Source: Sphingomonadales bacterium
GTDB lineage: Bacteria; Bacteroidota; Bacteroidia; UBA7662
DNA: 9,321 nt
Assembly (NCBI GenBank): GCA_016872125.1
Contig: VHBD01000047.1
Span: 1 to 9,321 of the forward strand
Direction of reading: 5' to 3'
Part shown: positions 1 to 7,900 of the stretch, piece by piece
How the letters are laid out: every line of letters begins with the position of its first letter
Numbering within the stretch: position 1 is the stretch's first letter
Program-made: the position numbers and the translations under genes
Notes under the pieces: generated by a model
The model's database searches: none
What the model saw: the letters and a program-made list of their open reading frames with translations, nothing else
What the model was told of the DNA's origin: nothing

Positions 1-1522
1 TACGATCCTCCAAAAGCGAAATTTTGTACTTGCCCGGGAGCAGCCCATCCACAATCCATGGCGATGCTGCCTCCTCAAGATTTCGGAAAGTTTGGCTAGC
101 CACCCAGCGGCCGCTGCTTGCCCACAGGCTCACCACGCGATGCTCTTCGTTCTGCCATTCAGCCAACAACGAATCGGCTCGCAAAATCACGGTAGCCAAG
201 CGTTCTGTTTTCTGGAGCTTTCCAAGAAAAGATTTGTTATGGCGACCGTAGCCATCTTCAAAGGCCCCGCTATCGATGCGCAATACCCATTTTTCGGGCG
301 CAAAATCATTGTTTGCAAAATCAACCCGTAGCGAAATTTCTTGGGTTCCCGTAGAGAAGTCTCCCTCAACGGGGATTTCTTTGCCCTGATCGCTTTGCCA
401 ACACCACGCCAGCGGATCCATCAAATGAACCGCTCTGTCCCAGTGAAGGCGTCGAAGAGCCCCAAAATCGGACGATCCCCACATCAAGACCCCCGGCCCT
501 GCTGATCTCATAAGCTTGGGGCTCAAGGGCTTTGGTTTTATAGTGCATAAAGTGTCTAAATTTCCTTCTGCGCTTAGATGTAAGGCCAATTGTGGTGCAA
601 GTGCGCCCTGTTGGGGCGGCACATGAACCCATAAAGTATCGCCTCGAATTTCCTGCCCCATGCCTTGAAGGACAAGACCATTTTCTTGAATACCCCATGC
701 CTGTACCGGTTTAGGGCTACCCCGGAAAATAATCGCAAGTGATCCTGCGTCAGACCATAGTGTATTACGTATATTCGTTTGAGCATCAAAGTCTTCTGAA
801 AAATACATCACCTCACCGCTGTCCATGATAGCCCCCGCTTGCAATTCGCCAAGAAAAGCCTTGGGAAGTTGCTTGCCAAAGAATCTATCGCGCTCCGGAT
901 CCCGAAAGGCCAATGTAGTGTATATTGTGTTTGGTAAATTTCTGAATATAAAAAAGCCCGAATCGTTGGTTAAGGTCCAGCGCTCGGGTTCGATAGAATC
1001 GCCTTGGAGCAAGGAGGGCCAAACGGCTTGAGGGTACAACGCCACTGTTATTCCCCTGAGAGGCAGATCGGTCTCGGCATCCCGAACTTGGGCTGACCAC
1101 TGCAGAGAATCCAAGTAATCACCGGTCGAAAAGGCAAAGCCCAAAGAGGAAATCGTATTGCCTTCTGTAATATCCGCAACGGAGCCCCCAAGATCCACCC
1201 CGTAGGTTGAATGGGGGGACAAGGAATCCGGGGTTAAACGAATAATTAATTTGCGGAGTCTGGCCTGAGCCTCCACGGTTCCGGCGGGCACATTACCCCA
1301 TCGAACCGCCTGTGGGTCTTTGAGTTGAATATATTCGTCAAATTCGAAGATAATTTGCCGAGGCCGGGTATTCAGGCTTTGATCTGGGGGGGTTACCCTG
1401 AGGAGTTTAGGGGGGGTTTGATCCCTGGCCCCGCCATCCGGATTCACCACATTGGCACAACCCACTATTCCAAGGCCCAGGCCTATCCACCCAACAGTTC
1501 GCGAAACAACAGCGAAATTCAC
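1..1522 (-). CDS. Ig-like (Big_5) domain lipoprotein, C-terminus cut by window edge
   Basis: An uninterrupted minus-strand frame runs from a GTG at 1522 to the left edge: 507 codons, no stop reached. The GTG is the only usable start, because an in-frame TAA lies ten codons upstream with no ATG, GTG or TTG between. The N-terminus is a short lipoprotein signal (hydrophobic GWIGLGLGIV, lipobox IVGC, Cys22 lipidated). Residues about 35-135 resemble the bacterial Ig-like Big_5/SbsA domain (TPPKLLRVTPPDQSLNTRP, then FEFDEYIQL). Residues about 142-210 resemble a carboxypeptidase-regulatory-like beta sandwich (VRDAETDLPLRGITVALYP, then TNDSGFFIFRNLP). The visible end (PGKYKISLLEDR) resembles the family's C-terminal region, so probably only some tens of residues are missing. 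Family members are predicted envelope lipoproteins of unknown function, common in Bacteroidota. Membrane location is inferred from the lipobox. It follows the methyltransferase gene by 61 bases. Short frames on both strands within this stretch are shadows of it. Confidence 0.88.
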   Translation of the reverse strand, partial: MNFAVVSRTVGWIGLGLGIVGCANVVNPDGGARDQTPPKLLRVTPPDQSLNTRPRQIIFEFDEYIQLKDPQAVRWGNVPAGTVEAQARLRKLIIRLTPDSLSPHSTYGVDLGGSVADITEGNTISSLGFAFSTGDYLDSLQWSAQVRDAETDLPLRGITVALYPQAVWPSLLQGDSIEPERWTLTNDSGFFIFRNLPNTIYTTLAFRDPERDRFFGKQLPKAFLGELQAGAIMDSGEVMYFSEDFDAQTNIRNTLWSDAGSLAIIFRGSPKPVQAWGIQENGLVLQGMGQEIRGDTLWVHVPPQQGALAPQLALHLSAEGNLDTLCTIKPKPLSPKLMRSAGPGVLMWGSSDFGALRRLHWDRAVHLMDPLAWCWQSDQGKEIPVEGDFSTGTQEISLRVDFANNDFAPEKWVLRIDSGAFEDGYGRHNKSFLGKLQKTERLATVILRADSLLAEWQNEEHRVVSLWASSGRWVASQTFRNLEEAASPWIVDGLLPGKYKISLLEDR

Positions 1523-1544
1523 CTCTGTAACAAATTTTAATGCC

Positions 1545-1584
1545 CAACCTTATCGTTAAATCTTCAATCTTGTCGTTAAATCTT
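1545..1584. repeat. Two tandem 20-bp imperfect repeats after the methyltransferase gene
   Basis: On the minus strand the units are AAGATTTAACGACAAGATTG (1584-1565) and AAGATTTAACGATAAGGTTG (1564-1545), identical at 18 of 20 positions. The first unit begins at the last base of the methyltransferase stop codon. The 20 bases before it, which encode the protein's last residues, match the second unit at about 13 of 20 positions and may be a decayed third copy. An inverted repeat GTTAAA-GA-TTTAAC (1588-1575) spans the stop codon, but its two-base loop and A/T arms make a stable RNA hairpin unlikely. The repeats occupy most of the gap before the lipoprotein gene. They could be replication slippage or a binding site. 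Nothing in the sequence decides this. Confidence 0.7.
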
Positions 1585-2471
1585 TAACCTTTTCGAAAAA
1601 CATAGAGCTTGCTGCTGCTGCCTCGTTCGTTTTTGAAGGTTTTCCACCAAAAACCGAATCCTTTCCATAAACCCAAAAAAGCCCTGTCCTTGCCGCTGCG
1701 GTACTTCTCACTTAACATCGCGATATAAAAAGGGTCGAAGGGTAAAGTTTTTTCGGAAACGCAGGCGAAGCCCGCTTGTTCTATTCTGTTGCGCAACACT
1801 TTGCCTTGAAAATGATACAAATGCCTGGGCACATCCCAGGCGGCCCAGAATTCCCGATAATGCTCGGCGTCGTTGGCTTCCGCATTGGGTACGGCTATAA
1901 AGAGGTAGCCCCCTTTCTTAACGAGGCAGGTGAATTGACAAATTCGTTCATTCAGGGGGTGGACGTGTTCCAAAACATGCCACAAGGTCACCGCATCGTA
2001 GGCCTGGGTTGTACTTTGAAGGTATTCTTCGGGAAAGACCTTTAAATCATGCTTGGCCCTGGCTTTGGCGGCCGCTGATTCATCGGGTTCAACGGCTTCG
2101 ACCTTCCATCCTTTGGCTTGCATATGGCCCGCAAAATCACCTGTACCGCAACCAATATCCATCAATGTGCCTTGGTTCGGAATCAAGCTGTTGATCCACC
2201 CTTCTTTTTGCTTGAGCGTTATTCGTCGAACTCGACGGTACAATTGGTTGATGAGGCCGGTCGCTTCTTCATCCGTATGCGATACATAATCCGTGAACTT
2301 GTAGTATTGACCTATTTCTTCGGGGCTAGGCCTTGGATTGGTAAAGCGAAACCCGCAATCCTTGCACTGACTAATGTTAAAAATTTCGCCACTCACCGAG
2401 AAGTCTTTGACTTTAAGAAAGCTTGTTAGAGCTTTGCTCTGGCAAAGAGGGCACTGTTCAAGGGTTTCCAC
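1584..2471 (-). CDS. Class I SAM-dependent methyltransferase with N-terminal zinc knuckle
   Basis: A 295-residue protein predicted to transfer a methyl group from S-adenosylmethionine to an unknown substrate. The N-terminus has two Cys pairs, CPLC (7-10) and CKDC (36-39), expected to form a small zinc-binding module. The Rossmann-fold core follows: motif I MDIGCGTGDF (104-113), an acidic end of strand 2 in VEPDESAA (127-134), and the post-motif DAVTLWHVLEHVHP (159-172). WDVPRHLYHF (212-221) is typical of the Methyltransf_23 type. The sequence ends SSSKLYVFRKG. The start is GTG, fixed by an in-frame TAG five codons upstream with no other start between. The gene lies 48 bases after mnmG on the same strand. 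Similar Cys-plus-SAM proteins are often found near envelope or polysaccharide genes, but linkage to mnmG also allows an RNA substrate. Family assignment is secure; the substrate is unknown. Confidence 0.9.
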   Translation of the reverse strand: METLEQCPLCQSKALTSFLKVKDFSVSGEIFNISQCKDCGFRFTNPRPSPEEIGQYYKFTDYVSHTDEEATGLINQLYRRVRRITLKQKEGWINSLIPNQGTLMDIGCGTGDFAGHMQAKGWKVEAVEPDESAAAKARAKHDLKVFPEEYLQSTTQAYDAVTLWHVLEHVHPLNERICQFTCLVKKGGYLFIAVPNAEANDAEHYREFWAAWDVPRHLYHFQGKVLRNRIEQAGFACVSEKTLPFDPFYIAMLSEKYRSGKDRAFLGLWKGFGFWWKTFKNERGSSSKLYVFRKG

Positions 2472-2519
2472 AATTGGGGTGTTCTAGCGTCTGTAAAAAT
2501 CGGTGTTTTTGGGCTAAAA

Positions 2520-4394
2520 TCAACTTTTTCGGTTCAAATGGACCATGAGCACACTAAGATCCGCGGGGTTAATGCCGCTTATACGCGATGCTTGGCCTAG
2601 GTTTTCGGGTTTGTGCTGATCCAATTTTTCGGCAGCCTCCAATGACAGCCCTGAAACCAAACGGTATTCAAAATCTGGTCGCATTCGAATTTGTTCCAGA
2701 CCAGCCATGCTTTCGGCCCACTTCTGTTCGCGCTCCAAATACGAAGCGTATTTAATTAAAATTTCTGCCCCTGTTGCGCTTTCCTCCAAAATTCCCCCCA
2801 TGAAGGTCTTTAAAGCAGGGCTCACCAAGGCCAAATTTTCCAGATGAATACCGGGCCGTAACAACAATTGATCCATACGGATTTTCTGAAGAATTGCCGA
2901 TTGGCCCGTGGGCACAAAGTGGGGATTAAATTCCTCGGGTTGAATGGATTGTGATCCAAGAAACTTGCTCATCGCGGCCATTTCTTCGATCTTTTTCTGT
3001 ACCTCGTCGAAGCATTCCTTGGGCAATAGCCCCGAGGAATGCCCTATCTCGCTCAACCGCAAGTCAGCGTTATCCTGCCGTAACATTATACGATATTCAG
3101 CGCGGGATGTGAACATTCGGTACGGTTCGTCGGTTCCCTTGGAGACCAAATCATCTATCAACACACCGATATAAGCCTCTGATCTTCTGAGGATTATAGG
3201 CTCTTCGTCCTTCACCGCTCGGCAAGCATTCATGCCTGCGATCAAGCCTTGTCCTGCAGCCTCCTCGTAGCCGGTCGTTCCGTTAATTTGACCCGCCAAA
3301 TAAAGCCCCTCAATCGCCTTGCTTTCCAAAGAAGATTTCAGTTGGGTCGGAAAGAAAAAATCATATTCAATCGCATAGCCCGGCCTAAAAATCCTGGCCT
3401 TCTCAAATCCTTTGACCTGCCGTAAGGCTTTGACTTGGACCTCCTCTGGCAAGGAAGTCGAAAAACCATTCACGTACACCTCTACGGTATTCCAACCCTC
3501 TGGCTCCACAAAGAGCTGATGCCGGCCTCTTTCGGCAAAGCGATTTATTTTGTCTTCAATGCTGGGGCAATACCTCGGGCCTATGCCCTGAATACGGCCC
3601 GTAAACATTGGCGATTGCTCAAATCCCTCCTTAAGGATCTCATGCACCTGGGGGTCTGTATAGGTAATCCAACAACTCATCTGTTGCTCCAGGGCCTTGC
3701 TTTGAGGCCTATAGGAGAATTTACCTGGTTTTTCATCCCCTTTTTGTTCTTCCATGACGGAATAATCCAGGCTACGTCCATCCACACGGGGCGGTGTTCC
3801 TGTCTTCATCCTCCCGCTGGCTAAGCCCATCGATTGTAATTGCTCGGTAATTCCAAAGGACGCGGACTCTCCCGCCCTTCCTCCACCCAATTGTTGATTT
3901 CCTACATGGATCAACCCGTTAAGAAAGGTTCCTGTGGTCAAAATAACCTTTCGGGCCCTGATGGTTTGACCCAAGCCTGTAATGACCCCTTTCACCCTGT
4001 CTCCCTCCAAACATAGCGCCTTTACCGTGTCTTGCCTAAAATCCAGTCCTTGGATCTGTTCTAACAAATAGCGCCAATGCGCTGCGAACATCACGCGGTC
4101 ATTCTGGGTTCGGGGGCTCCACATCGCCGGGCCTTTGGATCGGTTCAGCATTCTAAATTGTAAGGCCGAATAATCGGATACCAAGCCCGACAAGCCCCCT
4201 AAAGCATCAATTTCCCGAACAATTTGTCCTTTGGCTACGCCACCCATGGCGGGATTGCATGACATTTGCCCTATGGTTTGCAAATTCATGCTGATCAAGA
4301 GCGTTGAGGCTCCCATACCGGCTGCCGCTGCCGCTGCCTCACAGCCCGCATGGCCCGCCCCTACAACAATAATGTCGTAATCAAATTGTTCCAC
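2520..4394 (-). CDS. mnmG: tRNA uridine-5-carboxymethylaminomethyl modification enzyme MnmG (GidA)
   Basis: A 624-residue protein, the normal length for the family. With MnmE (not in the window) MnmG installs the carboxymethylaminomethyl group at C5 of the wobble uridine of certain tRNAs, using FAD, NADH and a folate one-carbon donor, in the cytoplasm. The FAD-binding motif GAGHAG is at residues 12-17. The signature SCNPAMGGVAKGQIVREIDA starts at 45. GTGTFLNG-type features (TTGTFLNG 153-160), TGTPPRVDG (198-206) and AGQINGTTGYEEAAGQG (367-383) are all present. The two functionally important cysteines of the family correspond to Cys46 and Cys276 (RYCPSIEDK). The C-terminal helical region ends with RISGINPADLSVLMVHL, which fits an MnmE/tRNA-interaction domain. 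The start is GTG with a TAA four codons upstream. It lies inside a parS-like palindrome, so residues VEQ are encoded by that site. The gene follows ybeY by 36 bases with no Shine-Dalgarno sequence. Confidence 0.98.
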   Translation of the reverse strand: MEQFDYDIIVVGAGHAGCEAAAAAAGMGASTLLISMNLQTIGQMSCNPAMGGVAKGQIVREIDALGGLSGLVSDYSALQFRMLNRSKGPAMWSPRTQNDRVMFAAHWRYLLEQIQGLDFRQDTVKALCLEGDRVKGVITGLGQTIRARKVILTTGTFLNGLIHVGNQQLGGGRAGESASFGITEQLQSMGLASGRMKTGTPPRVDGRSLDYSVMEEQKGDEKPGKFSYRPQSKALEQQMSCWITYTDPQVHEILKEGFEQSPMFTGRIQGIGPRYCPSIEDKINRFAERGRHQLFVEPEGWNTVEVYVNGFSTSLPEEVQVKALRQVKGFEKARIFRPGYAIEYDFFFPTQLKSSLESKAIEGLYLAGQINGTTGYEEAAGQGLIAGMNACRAVKDEEPIILRRSEAYIGVLIDDLVSKGTDEPYRMFTSRAEYRIMLRQDNADLRLSEIGHSSGLLPKECFDEVQKKIEEMAAMSKFLGSQSIQPEEFNPHFVPTGQSAILQKIRMDQLLLRPGIHLENLALVSPALKTFMGGILEESATGAEILIKYASYLEREQKWAESMAGLEQIRMRPDFEYRLVSGLSLEAAEKLDQHKPENLGQASRISGINPADLSVLMVHLNRKS

Positions 4395-4402
4395 GTGGAA
4401 CT
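4387..4402. promoter_or_regulatory. parS: parS-like centromere site (ParB binding) over the mnmG start codon
   Basis: The plus strand reads TGTTCCACGTGGAACT. The inner 14 bases (4388-4401) are a perfect palindrome, GTTCCACGTGGAAC. Compared with the broadly conserved ParB site TGTTNCACGTGAAACA, it matches at 14 of 16 positions on either strand and includes the invariant CACGTG core. The mnmG GTG start codon (4394-4392) lies within that core. A second short inverted repeat, AACTT-TT-AAGTT (4399-4410), overlaps its edge in the ybeY-mnmG gap. ParB binds such sites near the replication origin, then loads and spreads for chromosome segregation. No parA or parB gene is in the window, and I saw no second CACGTG-centred copy here. 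Assignment rests on the motif and position; a chance palindrome or another E-box-like operator is less likely but possible. Confidence 0.7.
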
Positions 4403-4430
4403 TTTAAGTTGGTTGTCATCGGTCCCGCAA

Positions 4431-4922
4431 CTAGAGGGACGCAAAAATAGCCAAGGCCCTGTCCTCGGCCTCACGCATTTGTTTTTGATCCTCCGAATTC
4501 TTATCGTCGTATCCAATAAGATGCAAAAGGCCGTGAACCATGACGCGGCGCATTTCTTCCTGAGGTGTTGAGCCCCAATCGGCGCTTTGCTTGGTGACCC
4601 GTTCTGGACAAATGCAACATTCCCCCCAAACGGTAACCCGACCGAAGGGGTTTAAATGCGTAGCCCGATCAGATAGTCCGTCTTGAAGGGCTAAGGACCC
4701 TCCAGTATTTCTCTCTCCGTAATCAAACGTAAGAATGTCGGTGTCGCCCTCGTGTCCCAAATGCCTCATGTTGAGATCGGCCATCCATCCGGAAGGACCA
4801 AAAGCATAGGAAAGTTCCGGGCCCTTCACCCCATAATCTTCAGCAATCTTCTCCAGCCATTGGCGCAATTTTCGCCGGCCTTGGGGCAAAGGTGTTTCTT
4901 CTACGGAAACAAAGGATATCAT
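4431..4922 (-). CDS. ybeY: Endoribonuclease YbeY, 16S rRNA 3'-end maturation and ribosome quality control
   Basis: A 163-residue UPF0054-family metalloprotein. YbeY is a single-strand endoribonuclease involved in maturing the 3' end of 16S rRNA and in removing defective 70S ribosomes. The metal motif is HGLLHLIGYDD (130-140): His130 and His134 are in place, but the third ligand, His in Escherichia coli (HGSLHLLGYDH), is Asp140. As I recall, Bacteroidota YbeY proteins commonly have this change. Upstream, HLGHEGDTDILTFDYGE (54-70) is the conserved RNA-binding strand region. GECCICPERV (100-109) corresponds to the usual GDxxIxxxxV strand and is rich in Cys. The roughly 30 residues between FDY and GEC are longer than in compact homologues. 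The ATG start overlaps the preceding gene's TGA as ATGA, so translation is probably coupled. Confidence 0.95.
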   Translation of the reverse strand: MISFVSVEETPLPQGRRKLRQWLEKIAEDYGVKGPELSYAFGPSGWMADLNMRHLGHEGDTDILTFDYGERNTGGSLALQDGLSDRATHLNPFGRVTVWGECCICPERVTKQSADWGSTPQEEMRRVMVHGLLHLIGYDDKNSEDQKQMREAEDRALAIFASL

Positions 4923-7900
4923 TTGAGGCTTTGAATACGTAGAAGATTCTGCTGGTAGCGAAAATTACGCTCCTTATAATACGAATTGAGTTCCATCCAC
5001 ACGGGTCTGTATAAGGCTTGTTCTCGACGCTTTTGACGAAGAAGTTCTTCCAGGGCGGCATTTCGAGGCTTAAATTCCCTTGATTTAGCGCTCTCGGAAG
5101 CTCTGCTTTGCTCCATTTCGCGCTCTTGCTCGGCTTTTTCGGCTTCCAACATGCGGCTTAGAATTTGTTGCTGCCTTTGTAGGCTTTCCTGGGTAAGCCG
5201 CTTATTGACCAATTCTTTTTCGGTTTGTTCCATTTGCTGAATCGCCTCTTGCATGGATTTGTTCCCGTTACCACCTTTGCCCTCCTTGTTCATTTCCTTC
5301 ATAATCTTTTCCATTTCCCGGCGGATGGCCTCCTGTTGGGCAACCATTTGAGCAAATTCCTTACCCCCCTCGCCTCGTTGGGGTTTGGGACTCCCTTTTT
5401 GCTCGCCGGATTTGGGGCCTTTGTTTTTACCCATCTGCTCCTGCATCTGATCGCTTAATTTCTTTTGCATGGAGCGAAGGCGGGACATTCCAGAGCCGCC
5501 GGCTTTGGGTTTTTTACATTGTTGATTACCGGGCATTTTGTTGGCCTTTTGTTCGGTGGCCTGCTGAAGAAGTTCCGAAAGGAGGTTCGCCAGATTGTTA
5601 GCGGCCGTCATGGTGTATTGCTGTTTGGCCTTGGCCCCCGCGATATCCCGCACCGTTAAGCGATCCAGGCCCGCCTTGAATTGGCTTTCCAGTTCAGACA
5701 TTTCTTTTTGGATTGGGGCTTGGATCTGCCAAACCCTTTTGGACAAGGCCTCCAGACTATCCTTGATGAGGTCGTATTGATCTCTAAGGCGGAATTGATC
5801 CCTTGAAATTTGAACAAAGGCCTGCGAATACCCACTTTGGTCCTTGAGTCGGTCAATGAGTTTCTCTTGGTCAAAGGAGAATTTCAATACCTGTCCTAAC
5901 AACCTTCGCATAGCCTTCAGGTCTTCTTCAATTTCCTCCATTTCCTGGGCCTCGAGCTGTTCTTTCATTTGAGAAGACATTTTCTGCATACCCGAAGCGG
6001 CCTTTTGTTGCTTTTGAGCGGCTTTTGGGCGGCTTTTGCCGCCTTTGGCCTCCTCCAAAGCCTCTTGCTGGTCCTTTTGTACCTCTTCGCCCATTTCCTT
6101 TAAGCCGTCCAAGTCCTTGGGGCGATCCAACTCTTGATTCTTAGCTTCTGTTTCTTTCAATTCCTTCATCAATTCATCCATCTCCTTTCGTAATTGGTCT
6201 TGCTCCCGGGCAGATTCCTGAAGGTCTTTGTTGCCTTTGGTCTCTTTGGAAAGCTCTTCCTGCCTTTTGGCCAAGTCATCCAATTTTCGACCAGCGCGCT
6301 CGAGGCGGTCCTCAACCTCTAACTCCTTGAAAAACTGCAACATACGATCTAACTCCTTGGCGACTTTGTCCTGGTCGCTTTGCAATTTTTCCAATTGCCT
6401 CTGTACTTCTGATTTGTCAGCCTCATCCCGTAACATTTTCTCAATATTACGCAGTATTTCCTTCATTTCTTCGTTCAGAAGGCGCTCCGCCATTTCTTGG
6501 ATTTGTTGCTGTTTATCAAGGATTTCCTTTTGTTGAGAGGGTGTTTTGTTTTGTTGTTGTAACTCTAGTTTTTGCTGAATTTCCTGGATTTCGGAGGTGG
6601 TTTCTTGCTGTTGCTTGAGAAGTTCTTCCAGGGCCTTTCGGTCTTCCCAGCCCATTTCTTTTTGCTGTTTGAGCTTTTGGACAAGCTTTTCGGTTTGATT
6701 TTCAGCGCGTTGAAGGTCTTTTTGGGCGGCCTCCATGCCAGTCGCCGCTTCTTTACTTAAGGCTTCCACGGCCTTTTCTTTCTCGGTTTCCGAAAGGGTT
6801 TGTATTTCAAAATAAGCGGTCCGCGTACGCTGCGGGCCTTGCAGGCCGTTGTTGTCCTCCACCTCAAAACAATAACGCAAGGCCTCCCCTGGCTTAAGGC
6901 CTAAGGCTTCGGGGTCTACCAAACAATCAAAGTTCTTTTCCGAGCGGCCGCCCTCCGGGTTCAATGGCCTGTATTGCTCCTTGCTTTCGTAATCTTCAAG
7001 GCCAGCTCGTCGAACCGAATAAACAAGACTCAATTTCCCTATACCATAATCATCCCAAATCTTGCCGCTGTACAGGCTCGCATCACCCTGAAGGGCTAAA
7101 GTGCTCGAGGGGGCCATTCCTAGGTCTTCAAGATCCACTCGCCCCACTTCAATTCCCGGAGGAGCATCTTCAATTAATTCTATCCCAAAAACAAGGCTAT
7201 CCGGTCTTGGAATGTCGCGATTACTTAACAACAACCAATAAGGACCGCTTTGGGTAGGCGTCCATCTCAAGGAATAAAGGGCCTGCTTTCCGCTATGGGT
7301 CGATGCGTCCGTGTATTCTGTGGCGGAACCCTTCAGCGCATCCCCATTCTCTGTCAGCAAAGTCAAGCCCTCGCAATAACGGCTACGCAAATTGTAGCGC
7401 AAAACCGTGCCCCTGAGTACTTGTAAATCACCGCTATTCGACACTTTTTCGCTACCACGACCGGTATAAGCGGGATAATCAAGCCACAAATCCAGTTGCA
7501 CCAAAGAGGGCCTATGAAATACCGACACCTCGCTTAATCCGGATTCGTAGCCCGATGCGCTAAAATAAAAAGACCCCCCATCTCGCAAATTGGGATAATC
7601 AAAGACAAAGCGACCAGGGCCGGATCGGCGCATTTTGTACGATTTCCCCCCAGTATGCAGGGTTGCCGATAAAGGAAGTTGAGACCCTCGTGTCGCTAAT
7701 TGAACCTCCCAATCCGAACCAGCCTCAACCTTGGTGGGGGTTTGCGTGGCGTCAAAGACAAAGGGGGCGGGTAAGACGTAGTCCTCGTTATAACGAACTA
7801 TTCGACGAGAGCCCTCCGACAACATCCCCGGAAACCAGAACCAAATCAACATCAGTGATATTAAAAAGGGCAAAAACATCAAAGCGTAAGGCCTAATCCT

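Noticed and set aside
366..1100. Small minus-strand frames inside the left 1.1 kb that begin with ATG
   Set aside because: They are in other reading frames than the continuous 507-codon lipoprotein frame and show no recognisable domains.
2477..2505. AAAAA-CACCGA-TTTTT inverted repeat in the mnmG-methyltransferase gap, as a terminator
   Set aside because: The stem is only five A-T pairs with no G+C-rich part, so it is too weak for an intrinsic terminator.
4442..4449. TATTTTTG on the minus strand, matching the Bacteroidota -7 promoter element TANNTTTG, about 45 bases before mnmG
   Set aside because: No TTG/TTTG -33 element is found at the expected distance upstream, and the match lies inside ybeY coding sequence. 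An internal promoter is possible but unsupported.
4350..4571. Plus-strand frame across the parS-like site
   Set aside because: It is antisense to mnmG and ybeY, has no domain, and gains its FHVE stretch only from the palindrome being readable on both strands.
5040..6634. 17-base direct repeat AGAAGTTCTTCCAGGGC at 5040-5056 and 6618-6634
   Set aside because: Both copies encode ALEELL in the same repetitive coiled coil. This is ordinary internal redundancy rather than a mobile or recombination element.
6572..6760. Plus-strand frame rich in Phe and Leu that looks like a small membrane protein, with similar ones at 5225-5458 and 6228-6536
   Set aside because: These lie antisense to the Gln/Glu/Lys coiled coil of the DUF4175-like gene. 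Reverse complements of Lys, Glu and Gln codons give Phe, Leu and similar residues, so hydrophobicity is an artefact of base composition.
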